A stretch of 64,000 nucleotides of DNA from Brevundimonas vitisensis. Lineage in GTDB: Bacteria; Pseudomonadota; Alphaproteobacteria; Caulobacterales; Caulobacteraceae. Below are positions 8,991 through 16,331 of the stretch, piece by piece. Both the position numbers and the translations under genes were made by a program. Under the pieces are notes generated by a model. The model had not been told where the DNA came from and searched no databases. It was given only the letters and a program-made list of their open reading frames with translations. Where the stretch lies: contig NZ_CP067977.1 in the NCBI RefSeq assembly GCF_016656965.1, positions 1,760,501 through 1,824,500 of the forward strand. Direction: 5' to 3'. The stretch's first letter is position 1. Every line of letters begins with the position of its first letter.

Positions 8991-9899
8991 GGCGACCTCC
9001 AGGTTCCGCAGGCCGTCCTCGCCCGTCACGGCCGGCGTCTCGCCGGTCCGGATGGCGTGGGCAAAGGCCTCCAGTTCCTTCTTCAGCGGCTCGTTGGGCC
9101 AGCTCATGACCCCTCGCGTCGAATAGCTGCCGTCCGACTGCTGGCCGAAATATTCCGTCACCTGGCGGGTCATCAGATCGGCGACGACGAATTTGGTCTT
9201 GGTCGCCACCTGCAACGTGCGGACCTTGTAGGGGGTGACCCAGTTGGTGGTGATGTGGGCGATCACCCCGTTTTCCAGCCGGAACTGCAGAAGGGCCGTG
9301 TCCTCGCGATCGGCACGGGTTCGGGCCAGCTGGGGCTGAACCTCAACGATCTCGGACCCGGTCAGGTGCCGAATGATGTCGATGTCATGCACCGCCAGAT
9401 CGATCACCACCCCGACCTCGCCCATGCGCGGCGGGAAGGGGCCGACGCGGGTGATCTGGATCGAGATGATGTCGTCGCCGTCCACCGCGCGCTTGACCGC
9501 CTCGACCGCCGGATTGAACCGCTCGACCTGGCCCACCATCAGGACCCGGTTGTTGGCGCGGGCCGCGTCGATCATGCGCTGAGCATCGGCCACGGTGGCC
9601 GCGATCGGCTTTTCGACCAGGACGTGCACGCCGGCTTCGAGCAAGGCCACGGACAGGTCCGCGTGATGCCGGTTCGGGGTGGCGACGATGGCTGCGTCCA
9701 GCCCGGCGGCGACGAAGTCCTGGGCCGTCATCACGGGTGCCGCGCCATAGGCCTCGGCCACGCCCGTCGCCACGGCCGCATCGGGATCGAAGATGGTTGT
9801 CAGGGCGAAGTCGCGGACGTCGGTGGCCACACGCGCATGGTTCCGGCCCATGACGCCGGCCCCGGCCACGCCGACCTTCAGGGGGGTGTGCTGGCTCAT
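8970..9899 (-). CDS. Gfo/Idh/MocA family NAD(P)-dependent oxidoreductase (possible GnnA-type)
   Basis: A 309-residue protein. The N-terminal Rossmann fold has GVAGAGVMGRNHARV, and the family signature is LVEKPIAAT near residue 95. A C-terminal alpha/beta substrate domain contains VIDLAVHDIDI with the usual active-site His/Asp. The gene starts 2 bases after the aminotransferase gene, so they form an operon. Such pairs oxidise and then aminate C3 of UDP-GlcNAc or its uronate. In Caulobacterales, whose lipid A is reported to contain 2,3-diamino-2,3-dideoxyglucose, a GnnA role is attractive but is inference. Confidence 0.85.
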   Translation of the reverse strand: MSQHTPLKVGVAGAGVMGRNHARVATDVRDFALTTIFDPDAAVATGVAEAYGAAPVMTAQDFVAAGLDAAIVATPNRHHADLSVALLEAGVHVLVEKPIAATVADAQRMIDAARANNRVLMVGQVERFNPAVEAVKRAVDGDDIISIQITRVGPFPPRMGEVGVVIDLAVHDIDIIRHLTGSEIVEVQPQLARTRADREDTALLQFRLENGVIAHITTNWVTPYKVRTLQVATKTKFVVADLMTRQVTEYFGQQSDGSYSTRGVMSWPNEPLKKELEAFAHAIRTGETPAVTGEDGLRNLEVALRCLGE

Positions 9900-9901
9900 G
9901 G

Positions 9902-11062
9902 TCAGACCTTGTAGCTGGCGACGGCGGCGATGATGGTGTCCTGGGTCGCCTCGTCCAGGTCCGAATGCATGGGCAGGCTGATGACCACGTCCTTCTTGGC
10001 CTCTGTGACCGGCAGGCCGCCCGCCCCCTGCGGATATCGGGCATAGGCCGGCTGCAGGTGGCAGGGGATCGGATAATAGACCGCCGTCGGCACGCCGTGG
10101 GCCTTCAGGTGGGCGGCCAGGCCGTCACGGTCGGGATGTTCGATCGTGTACTGGGCCCAGTTGGAGACCCCGCCCGAAATCACCTGTGGCACGGCGCTGA
10201 CATGGGGGGCCAGGCGTTCGTTGTAGCGGGCGGCGATGCGGTTGCGCCATTCGATCTCCTGGCCGAAGACCTTCAGCTTCTCGATCAGAACGGCCGCCTG
10301 GATCGTGTCCAGACGCGAGTTCATGCCGATCCGCATGTTCAGATATTTGGGGTCGTGATCAAAGGTGCGGCCCACCAGATCCTTGGCCACAGCCTTGCCA
10401 TGGACGCGCAGGCTGTCGATTTCCTGGGCCAGGTCGTCGTCGTTCGTCAGCACCGCCCCCCCGTCGCCATAGCAACCCAGGGGCTTGGCCGGAAAGAAGC
10501 TGGTGGTCGTGACATCCGCCCATTTCAGCGGGTGTTCGCCGTTCAGGGTGCAGCCGAAGCCTTGGGCCGAATCCGAGATCAGCTTCAGTCCGTGGCGGTC
10601 GCAGATGGCGCGAATGGCCGGATAGTCGGCGGGCTGGCCGAACAGGTCGACGGCGATGACGACCTTGGGCATCAGCCGCCCCTCGGCCTTCACCGCCTCG
10701 ATCGAGGCTTCCAGATGCGCCGGATCCATATTGTAGGTCGCCGTGTCGATATCGACGAAGACCGGCGTACAGCCCAGCCACGGCACGATCTCAGCCGTCG
10801 CGGCAAAGGTGAAGCTGGGCACGAAGATCGCGTCGCCCGGACGCAGGCCCCAGGCCATCAGCGGAAGGATCAGGGCGTCCGTCCCATTGGCACAGCCCAG
10901 GGCGTGCTTCGCCTGGCCAAACGCGGCCAGATCGGCCTCGAACTGGCGCACCTGCGGACCCATGACCCAGGCCCCGCCCGTCACTGCGTCCTGGACGGCG
11001 GCCTCGATGGCTCCGTTCAGCCGCAACCGCTGGGCCTGAAGGTCGATGAAGGCGATGCTCAT
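9902..11062 (-). CDS. DegT/DnrJ/EryC1 family sugar aminotransferase (possible GnnB-type)
   Basis: A 386-residue fold-type I PLP aminotransferase. The N terminus FIDLQAQRLRLNGAIEAA is typical of the nucleotide-sugar transaminases. The PLP-binding lysine is in SFFPAKPLGCYGDGGA and the ring-stacking region is SDSAQGFG. It transfers an amino group to a keto-sugar nucleotide, with the product of the downstream oxidoreductase as the obvious substrate. The best-fitting role is UDP-GlcNAc3N (lipid A) or UDP-diamino-uronate synthesis. Sequence alone does not separate these. Confidence 0.87.
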   Translation of the reverse strand: MSIAFIDLQAQRLRLNGAIEAAVQDAVTGGAWVMGPQVRQFEADLAAFGQAKHALGCANGTDALILPLMAWGLRPGDAIFVPSFTFAATAEIVPWLGCTPVFVDIDTATYNMDPAHLEASIEAVKAEGRLMPKVVIAVDLFGQPADYPAIRAICDRHGLKLISDSAQGFGCTLNGEHPLKWADVTTTSFFPAKPLGCYGDGGAVLTNDDDLAQEIDSLRVHGKAVAKDLVGRTFDHDPKYLNMRIGMNSRLDTIQAAVLIEKLKVFGQEIEWRNRIAARYNERLAPHVSAVPQVISGGVSNWAQYTIEHPDRDGLAAHLKAHGVPTAVYYPIPCHLQPAYARYPQGAGGLPVTEAKKDVVISLPMHSDLDEATQDTIIAAVASYKV

Positions 11063-11189
11063 GAGACGCTCTCGATTCTGACGGATGCCGCACCCTAGCG
11101 CGTCGTTCCGTTCGGCCCAAACCGCGGGACCATCCCCGGCCTCCTACCAAAGCCATCCCCCGCAGACCAAACACGGCAGGGTCACTTCG

Positions 11190-11206
11190 CGTTGCGGCTT
11201 GCAACG
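11190..11206. other. short perfect hairpin in the divergent promoter region
   Basis: CGTTGC-ggctt-GCAACG gives a 6-bp stem with a 5-base loop. It lies in the 205-base spacer between the divergent aminotransferase and HAD phosphatase genes. It could be an operator or a 5'-UTR hairpin. No T-run follows it, so it is not a convincing terminator. Confidence 0.3.
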
Positions 11207-11267
11207 ATGAGGATTAAGCCCATCGGCGCGTTGCCGGTTCGGAACGGCGGCGTCAGGGAGTGAAGCG

Positions 11268-11795
11268 TTGAACGTCGAGACGTCACCGGCCGGGATTGCG
11301 GCCGTTTTCCTGGACCGCGACGGGGTGCTGATCGAAGACAGCGGCTATCCCCATCGCGAGGACCAGCTGATCATGATGCCGGGGGCGGCCGAGGCCGTCC
11401 GTCGCCTGAACACCATGGGCTATGTGGTCATCGTCGTCACCAATCAGTCCGGAGTGGCCAGGGGACTGTTCAGCGAAGACCAGATGCACGCCTTCAATGC
11501 CCTGATCGTGCGTCGGCTGGCGGCGAAGGGGGCGCGGATCCAGGCCGTTTACGCCTGCCCCTTCCATAACGAGGCGCGCGACCCGGCCTATTTCCACCCC
11601 GACCACCCGGACCGGAAGCCCAATCCGGGCATGATTCTGAAGGCCGCAGCCGATCACGGCATCGACCTGAAACGCGCCTTCATGATCGGGGACCAGCCGT
11701 CAGACATTGAGGCGGCCCGCCGCGCGGGTATTGCGGGGTTCCGCTTCGAGGGTGGCGACCTGGACCGGTTCGTGCGCGATCTGTTCGGCGACTGA
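11268..11795 (+). CDS. HAD family phosphatase, GmhB/HisB-N type, with altered zinc loop
   Basis: A 175-residue HAD-IIIA enzyme. It has motif I FLDRDGVLIED (nucleophile Asp), motif II VVTNQSGVARG and motif III/IV RKPNPGMI with MIGDQPSDIEAA. These match D-glycero-D-manno-heptose 1,7-bisphosphate 7-phosphatase or histidinol phosphatase. The GmhB zinc loop usually ends CDCRKP. Here it reads CPFHNEARDP...HPDRKP, so the last two cysteines are replaced. The start is TTG at 11268, because the upstream in-phase alternatives hit a stop. A heptose or other nucleotide-sugar role fits the neighbouring sugar genes. Confidence 0.82.
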   Translation: MNVETSPAGIAAVFLDRDGVLIEDSGYPHREDQLIMMPGAAEAVRRLNTMGYVVIVVTNQSGVARGLFSEDQMHAFNALIVRRLAAKGARIQAVYACPFHNEARDPAYFHPDHPDRKPNPGMILKAAADHGIDLKRAFMIGDQPSDIEAARRAGIAGFRFEGGDLDRFVRDLFGD

Positions 11796-11894
11796 TCCGC
11801 ACGAAGGCCGCCACACTGTGGCCCTGTGGCGCTTGCGGATTGGGGCGACAATCGGGCATCAGGGATCGTCATCGCTCTGGTGCCTGGACTCTCT

Positions 11895-12338
11895 ATGGAT
11901 TCGTCCTTCTTTTCAAATGTTCTGGCCAGCCCAGAAGTTCAGGCCTTTGCCAGCGGCTTCCCCATCCTGGTCCTGCATCTGGCCGCAACCCTGGTGCTGA
12001 TGTGCGGGGGCGCGGCCCTCTACGCCATTCTGACGCCGTGGAAGGAAATCGCCCTGATCCGCGACGGAAATGCTGCCGCCGCCCTGGCCTTTGCCGGTGT
12101 GCTGGTCGGGCTGGCCATTCCGTTGTCGGTTTCGCTGTCGGTGTCGACCTCCCTGGCTGAGATTGGGATCTGGGGCGTGGCCACGATCACCCTTCAGCTT
12201 TTGGCTTTCCGCATCGTGGACGTGGTCCTGACGGGTCTGCCGCAGAGGATTCAGGATGGCGAGATCCCGGCGGCTGTGGTTCTGGTCGGGGCCAAACTGG
12301 CCACGGCCCTGATCCTGTCCGCCGCCCTGACGGGCTGA
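11895..12338 (+). CDS. DUF350 family membrane protein
   Basis: A 147-residue protein from ATG 11895 (MDSSFFSNVL) with four predicted membrane helices. It has the pattern of DUF350/YjfL proteins: a PILVLHLAATLVLM helix, TPWKEIALIRDGNAAAALAF, and LLAFRIVDVVLTGLPQRIQDG. The function of the family is unknown. The gene is 5 bases upstream of the trypsin-like protease gene and is probably co-transcribed with it. A GTG at 11826 would add 23 poorly conserved-looking residues. Confidence 0.75.
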   Translation: MDSSFFSNVLASPEVQAFASGFPILVLHLAATLVLMCGGAALYAILTPWKEIALIRDGNAAAALAFAGVLVGLAIPLSVSLSVSTSLAEIGIWGVATITLQLLAFRIVDVVLTGLPQRIQDGEIPAAVVLVGAKLATALILSAALTG

Positions 12339-12343
12339 TCGCC

Positions 12344-13174
12344 ATGGGTGGTTTCAGGCCCCCGGACTGGATGATCTACGGTGTCCTGGTCGGGGCGCTG
12401 GTGATCTGGTCGATCTCCAGCCAGGAAAAGGCGGACGCCCCGCCCGCCCCGCCGCCGCCCGATGAGGTCGAGGGAGCTTTGCTGGGGCCGATCACACCCT
12501 TCGATCCAGCCATGACCGTCAATGCGCCGGACATTCCGTTCCAGCCCGCCTCGGGCACGGCCTTTTCGATCGCCGGAGAGGGCCGCTGGGTCACGGCCCG
12601 CCATGTGGTCGAGGGCTGCCGCCGCCCGGCCCTGGTCGTCGGGGGCGGGCGCGCTGTCGCCGCCGACGTTCGGCTGGCCCCCCGCGCCGATGTCGCCGTC
12701 CTGCTGACAGAGGGCGGGCCGGCGGCCATGCCTCTGGCGATCGACCGGCCCCTGCGGCGGGGACAGCGGGCCTTTCATCCCGGCTTTCCGCAGGGGTCTG
12801 CCGGCGAAGTCACATCGCGCCTGCTGGGGCGCGAGACCTTCAAGGTCCGGGGGCGCGGCGAAAGGGACGAACCCGTGCTGGCCTGGGCCGAGGTCGGCCG
12901 GACGGCGACCCTGCGCGGGACCCTGTCGGGTCTGTCCGGTGCGCCGGCGCTGGATCGCCAGGGGCGGGTCGTGGGGGTGACGATTGCCGAAGCGCCCCGG
13001 CGGGGCCGCATCTATACGACGGCCCCGGACACCTTCGGACCGGCTGTCCGCGGGCTTCAGAGGCCCGACGAGCCGCTGCTGGGCCAGCCCATCACCGTCG
13101 AGAACTATGGCCGTGTCTCGGACGATCTGCGCCGGGACCTGCGCGTGGCCCAGGTCGTCTGCCTGTCGGTCTGA
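12344..13174 (+). CDS. membrane-anchored trypsin-like serine protease
   Basis: A 276-residue protein. One membrane helix (WMIYGVLVGALVIWSI, about residues 7-23) is followed by an acidic/proline-rich linker and a chymotrypsin-fold domain. The triad can be placed as His in TARHVVEGC, Asp in RADVAVL and Ser in SGLSGAPALD. Most of the catalytic domain should face the periplasm. There is no PDZ domain, so it is not a typical DegP/HtrA. Coupling to the DUF350 gene suggests an envelope function, but substrate and partner are unknown. Confidence 0.75.
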   Translation: MGGFRPPDWMIYGVLVGALVIWSISSQEKADAPPAPPPPDEVEGALLGPITPFDPAMTVNAPDIPFQPASGTAFSIAGEGRWVTARHVVEGCRRPALVVGGGRAVAADVRLAPRADVAVLLTEGGPAAMPLAIDRPLRRGQRAFHPGFPQGSAGEVTSRLLGRETFKVRGRGERDEPVLAWAEVGRTATLRGTLSGLSGAPALDRQGRVVGVTIAEAPRRGRIYTTAPDTFGPAVRGLQRPDEPLLGQPITVENYGRVSDDLRRDLRVAQVVCLSV

Positions 13175-13300
13175 GGCGAGGCTGGACGGTCACGCATCGA
13201 GCCGCAAAGACCCCAACCAGGCGAACCAGCGTAGCCGTTTGGAGCGAACCGGGGTATTCAGGGTTAATGGCCCGACCATGGCCCGTCTGAGGATCGACCC

Positions 13301-13729
13301 ATGCTGATCGCCCTGCCTTTGCTCCTGATCCCTGTGGTGCTCTACAACATCATCATACTGACCGGTGTCCTGGGGGGCGGTGGGCAGGTGGTGCCGGACG
13401 AGGTGCTGCGCGAGGCGCTGTTCTCCATTCCCATGGCGTCAGGCGCCCGCTGGAACGTCGGGGTGGGGGATCTGATCCTGTTCCTGTCGCTGATCCTGCT
13501 GTTCTTCGAACTGCTGAAATCGACGTCCAGCCAGAAGGTCGCCATCGTCAACCACGCCCTGTCGATGATCCTGTTCGTGGTCTGCCTGGTCGAGTTTCTT
13601 CTGATCCGGGGCTTTGCCACCTCCACCTTCTTCCTGATCGTGGTGATGGTGATGCTGGATGTGCTGGCAGGCTTCATCGTCACCATCATCTCGGCCCGCA
13701 AAGACCTGGATTTCGGCAGCACGGTTTAA
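13301..13729 (+). CDS. small four-helix membrane protein, unknown function
   Basis: A 142-residue protein that is almost entirely hydrophobic. It has about four membrane helices (LPLLLIPVVLYNIIILTGVL, LILFLSLILLFFELL, ALSMILFVVCLVEFLLI, FFLIVVMVMLDVLAGFIV) and a short charged end. No family was recognised. ATG 13301 gives a helix starting at residue 2. The AT-rich stop region is followed directly by a tandem pair of intergenic repeats before the convergent Smr gene. Confidence 0.65.
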   Translation: MLIALPLLLIPVVLYNIIILTGVLGGGGQVVPDEVLREALFSIPMASGARWNVGVGDLILFLSLILLFFELLKSTSSQKVAIVNHALSMILFVVCLVEFLLIRGFATSTFFLIVVMVMLDVLAGFIVTIISARKDLDFGSTV

Positions 13730-13733
13730 GTTT

Positions 13734-13806
13734 GGCCTATCGCGCGGTCGCGCTACTTGAGGCCGGTTGAGTGGGCCTATCGCGCGGTCGCGCTACTTGA
13801 GGCCGG
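13734..13806. repeat. tandem pair of GGCCTATCGCGC..GCGCTACTTGAGGCC elements
   Basis: Two identical 33-base units (13734-13766 and 13774-13806) are separated by 7 bases, giving a 40-base period. Each unit has GGCCT..AGGCC ends and an inner GCGC-ggtc-GCGC hairpin. The pair fills the gap between two convergent genes. Related pairs lie at 27.0 and 28.2 kb, with diverged copies at 5.7 and 51.4 kb, so this is a dispersed family rather than a local duplication. Confidence 0.85.
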
Positions 13807-13818
13807 GCCGCTTTGTTC

Positions 13819-14364
13819 TCAGCGGCGGGTCAGGGTCACATAGATGGCCCCGTCGCCGCCGTGCCGACGGTGAGCGACGGCATAGCCGCTGACCACGCCG
13901 CGCAGCTGGGCGGCCTGTAACCATTCCTGGATCGAGGCCCGGATCACGCCGCCGCCGCGCCGCCCCTGGCCGGTGATGACCAGAACCGAGCGGCACCCCC
14001 GCGCCTGGGCCCCCGTCAGAAATGCCTTCAGACGGTCTTCTGCCTCGAAGCGCGAGAAGCCATGCAGATCAATGCGTGCCTCGATCGGATCGCGCTCGCG
14101 GGCCAGGCGCCGCTGACGTCGCGGCTCCAGCGGCTCCGGCGCGGCGCGGGGACGATGTGGCGCAGCCGGGTGGGCGACCGTGCTGGCCGCCGGGGTGGAG
14201 GGCACTGGCAAGCGCCGGTTCACCGGCGCAGCGACGGTGGGAGGAACTGGCTCGGGCGGGTCGATCCGGGCCGCCTTGACCGCGCGGCGCGGCGCGACGG
14301 TGCCGGTGATCCGGGCCCACAGGCGGCGGTCCTCTGGACTCAGCGGGTCGCCGCGCCGGGTCAT
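13819..14364 (-). CDS. Smr domain protein (putative endonuclease/mRNA-processing type)
   Basis: A 181-residue protein. The N-terminal ~90 residues are low-complexity and rich in Pro, Ala and Arg. The C-terminal Smr domain has IDLHGFSRFEAEDRLKAFL and the glycine loop VITGQGRRGGGVIRASIQEWL. Small Smr proteins act as DNA-nicking or RNA-cutting enzymes. The DxH of IDLHG is intact. ATG 14364 overlaps the stop of the XRE regulator as ATGA, so the two are coupled. The frame extends further upstream, but only into the regulator's coding sequence. Confidence 0.85.
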   Translation of the reverse strand: MTRRGDPLSPEDRRLWARITGTVAPRRAVKAARIDPPEPVPPTVAAPVNRRLPVPSTPAASTVAHPAAPHRPRAAPEPLEPRRQRRLARERDPIEARIDLHGFSRFEAEDRLKAFLTGAQARGCRSVLVITGQGRRGGGVIRASIQEWLQAAQLRGVVSGYAVAHRRHGGDGAIYVTLTRR

Positions 14365-14612
14365 TCGCCCGGATCTTTGCCGACGTCTTCTTCCTCGATC
14401 ATGGCAGGGCCGGGAGTCCAGGCGATCAGATCGCCCGGCTGACAGTCCAGCTCGCGGCACAGGGCGTCCAGGGTCGAGAACCGGATCGCCCGCGCCTTGC
14501 CCGTCTTCAGGATCGACAGATTGGCCACGGTGACGCCGACGCGATCGCTGAGCTCGGTCAGCGACATCCGCCGCTCGGCCAAAAGTCGGTCCAGATGGAT
14601 GCGAACGGTCAT
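14361..14612 (-). CDS. XRE/Cro-C1 family HTH regulator (YozG-like)
   Basis: An 83-residue single-domain regulator. Its helix-turn-helix reads LTELSDRVGVTVANLSILKTGKA, and the C-terminal part LCRELDCQPGDLIAW is typical of the small YozG/DUF2975-associated regulators. Its neighbour upstream on the same strand encodes a DUF2975 membrane protein, a pairing common in bacteria and thought to form a membrane-signal/regulator unit. It overlaps the Smr gene by 4 bases. Confidence 0.88.
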   Translation of the reverse strand: MTVRIHLDRLLAERRMSLTELSDRVGVTVANLSILKTGKARAIRFSTLDALCRELDCQPGDLIAWTPGPAMIEEEDVGKDPGE

Positions 14613-14673
14613 GGCGCAGCCCTAGACCACGCGGACAGGATGGAAAAGACGCCGCCTTCCAGAGGCAAGAGAC

Positions 14674-15276
14674 TCATATGGTCAGCTCCGACTCGCGCCG
14701 CAGCCGGGCCCCTTCGCGAAACACTTCCGCCAGGACGAAAACCACCAGGACCGAGAAGACCGGGGTCAGAAGCTCTCCGATCCCTTGAGGGTCCATGATG
14801 CCCGGGGCCAGTCGCGCGGCGACCAGGCCCTGGACCAACCAGACCCCGCCGGTGACGACCGCCAGGATCAAACCGATCTGGCGCAGGCGTCGCACATTGC
14901 CGGGCTGAAACGGATCGCCAAGGGTCAGCGTCCGGAAAATCTTGCGTAGGTGCGTGAGGATCAGCAGGAAGCCGCCGAAATAGGCGCTGATCGAGCCGAG
15001 CGCGAAAATCAGCAGCGCTCGCGTCAGGGGCTGGGCAGTCCCGCCCTCGTCGTTGGAGACGGTAACGTCCAGGTTCTCCAGCGGAATGAAAATGCCGACC
15101 ACCAGAAGGATCAGCATCAGGCCCGTAATCAGGGCCAGAAGCACATAGGCCACGTCCAGCGCCACCTTCAGCAGGCTGGAAACGGAGCCGGGGCCCAGGG
15201 TCCGAAAACCGGGAACCCGAAGGCGCGTCAGCAGTCCGGGACGAATTCCGCGCGGCCTGGAGGTCGGAAGCGGCAT
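14674..15276 (-). CDS. DUF2975 family membrane protein
   Basis: A 200-residue protein from ATG 15276 (MPLPTSRPRG). It has four predicted helices, including VAYVLLALITGLMLILLVVGIF, ALLIFALGSISAYFGGFLLI and a last helix LTPVFSVLVVFVLAEVF. The motif RKIFRTLTLGDPFQPGNVRRLRQIG between helices is the DUF2975 signature. The gene is 61 bases upstream of the XRE regulator. The molecular function of the family is unknown. A longer start at 15342 lacks support. Confidence 0.82.
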   Translation of the reverse strand: MPLPTSRPRGIRPGLLTRLRVPGFRTLGPGSVSSLLKVALDVAYVLLALITGLMLILLVVGIFIPLENLDVTVSNDEGGTAQPLTRALLIFALGSISAYFGGFLLILTHLRKIFRTLTLGDPFQPGNVRRLRQIGLILAVVTGGVWLVQGLVAARLAPGIMDPQGIGELLTPVFSVLVVFVLAEVFREGARLRRESELTI

Positions 15277-15393
15277 TCGAACATCAATCCCTCTAAGCCG
15301 GGCGCAGGGGCGCGGGGGCCACGCGGGGTCCGGCCGACCCACGCGTGGCTCTATGTTTCGCGGTCTTCGTCATGTCCGTCAAAGGGCGGACGT

Positions 15394-15510
15394 TCAGAAG
15401 GACTGGATCAGGATCGCGACGATCGCCGTCGGCAGGGCAGCCAGCAGGGCGGCATTGACGATCGCGTGGCCGACCTTTTCCATCCAGAGCGAAGCGTTCA
15501 TGGTGTCCAT
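15394..15510 (-). CDS. 38-residue hydrophobic small protein
   Basis: A short open frame beginning MDTMNASLWMEKVGHAIV and ending in one membrane helix (NAALLAALPTAIVAILIQSF). A good Shine-Dalgarno sequence (GGAG, 7 bases from ATG 15510) supports translation. No family was recognised. The size and single helix suggest a membrane small protein or a hydrophobic toxin-like peptide. There is no visible antisense RNA or antitoxin gene. It is upstream of, and in line with, the DUF2975 gene. Confidence 0.5.
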   Translation of the reverse strand: MDTMNASLWMEKVGHAIVNAALLAALPTAIVAILIQSF

Positions 15511-15669
15511 CGTATATCTCCATCGGTTCTGTTTAGGGGTCTGATGTGCCCCTGTTTTTGAGTTTGGGCCTAAAAGCATTCCAATCAGGGCTTGCCTTGG
15601 GAACGGTGCGGCCCCCCGTTCTTGAAAATAGAGATAAGCCGTGCGGAGCCGAAAAACACGTTACATATC

Positions 15670-15686
15670 GTTTAACGATATTAAAC
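15670..15686. promoter_or_regulatory. AT-rich palindrome upstream of rdgB
   Basis: GTTTAA-cgata-TTAAAC is a perfect 6-bp inverted repeat in an AT-rich patch, about 40 bases before rdgB. The patch is conspicuous in such a GC-rich genome and probably marks a promoter/operator. The spacing of the two TTAA blocks (5 bases) does not match the CtrA site (7 bases). Confidence 0.35.
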
Positions 15687-15724
15687 CTTGGTAATAGAAT
15701 GTTGCACTGCGGGACGGGCCGAAA

Positions 15725-16324
15725 ATGTTGAAACTGATCAAGGGTATGCGGCTGGTCGCGGCGACCCATAATCCGGGAAAGGCCCGCGAGATCGCCGCCC
15801 TGCTGGACGGAAATTACGAGATCGTCACGGCCGCCGACGCGGGGGTGCCTGAACCGGACGAAACCGAGACCACCTTTGTCGGCAATGCGCTGCTGAAAGC
15901 ACGCCATGCGGCAGACCGTTGCGGCATTGTGTCCCTGGCCGACGACTCGGGCCTGTCGGTCGCAGCCCTGGACGGAGCGCCCGGCATCTTTTCCGCCCGG
16001 TGGGCCGGACCCGGAAAGGATTTCGCCCTGGCCATGCGCAAGGTCGAGCAGCGGCTGGAAGAGGGGGGGTCGCGCGACACCCGGGCCTGGTTCACCTCGG
16101 CGCTCGCTGTCTCATGGCCGGACGGGCCCAGTGTGGTGGTCGAAGGACGCGTGGACGGCCACCTGACCTTTCCCCCGCGCGGGGATCGGGGCTTCGGATA
16201 TGATCCGATCTTCATCCCGGACGGCCATGACCAGACGTTCGGGGAGATGGATCCCGCGATCAAGGACGCCATGAGCCACCGCGCCCTGGCCTTTGCCAAG
16301 CTGAAGGCCGCGCTGATTGACTAG
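15725..16324 (+). CDS. rdgB: RdgB/HAM1 family non-canonical purine NTP pyrophosphatase
   Basis: A 199-residue protein. It has the substrate loop VAATHNPGKAREIAALL at the start, DDSGLSVAALDGAPGIFSARWAG (catalytic acidic residues) and the C-terminal DPIFIPDGHDQTFGEM with MSHRALA. It removes ITP, XTP and dITP from the nucleotide pool. It lies just before hemW, the normal alphaproteobacterial arrangement. Its usual upstream neighbour rph is about 40 kb away in this window. Confidence 0.95.
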   Translation: MLKLIKGMRLVAATHNPGKAREIAALLDGNYEIVTAADAGVPEPDETETTFVGNALLKARHAADRCGIVSLADDSGLSVAALDGAPGIFSARWAGPGKDFALAMRKVEQRLEEGGSRDTRAWFTSALAVSWPDGPSVVVEGRVDGHLTFPPRGDRGFGYDPIFIPDGHDQTFGEMDPAIKDAMSHRALAFAKLKAALID

Positions 16325-16331
16325 CTCACCC

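Noticed and set aside
13734..13806. CRISPR array
   Set aside because: Only two units with a 7-base gap, no spacer-length sequences and no cas genes.
15670..15686. CtrA binding site upstream of rdgB
   Set aside because: The TTAA blocks are 5 bases apart rather than the 7 of the CtrA consensus.
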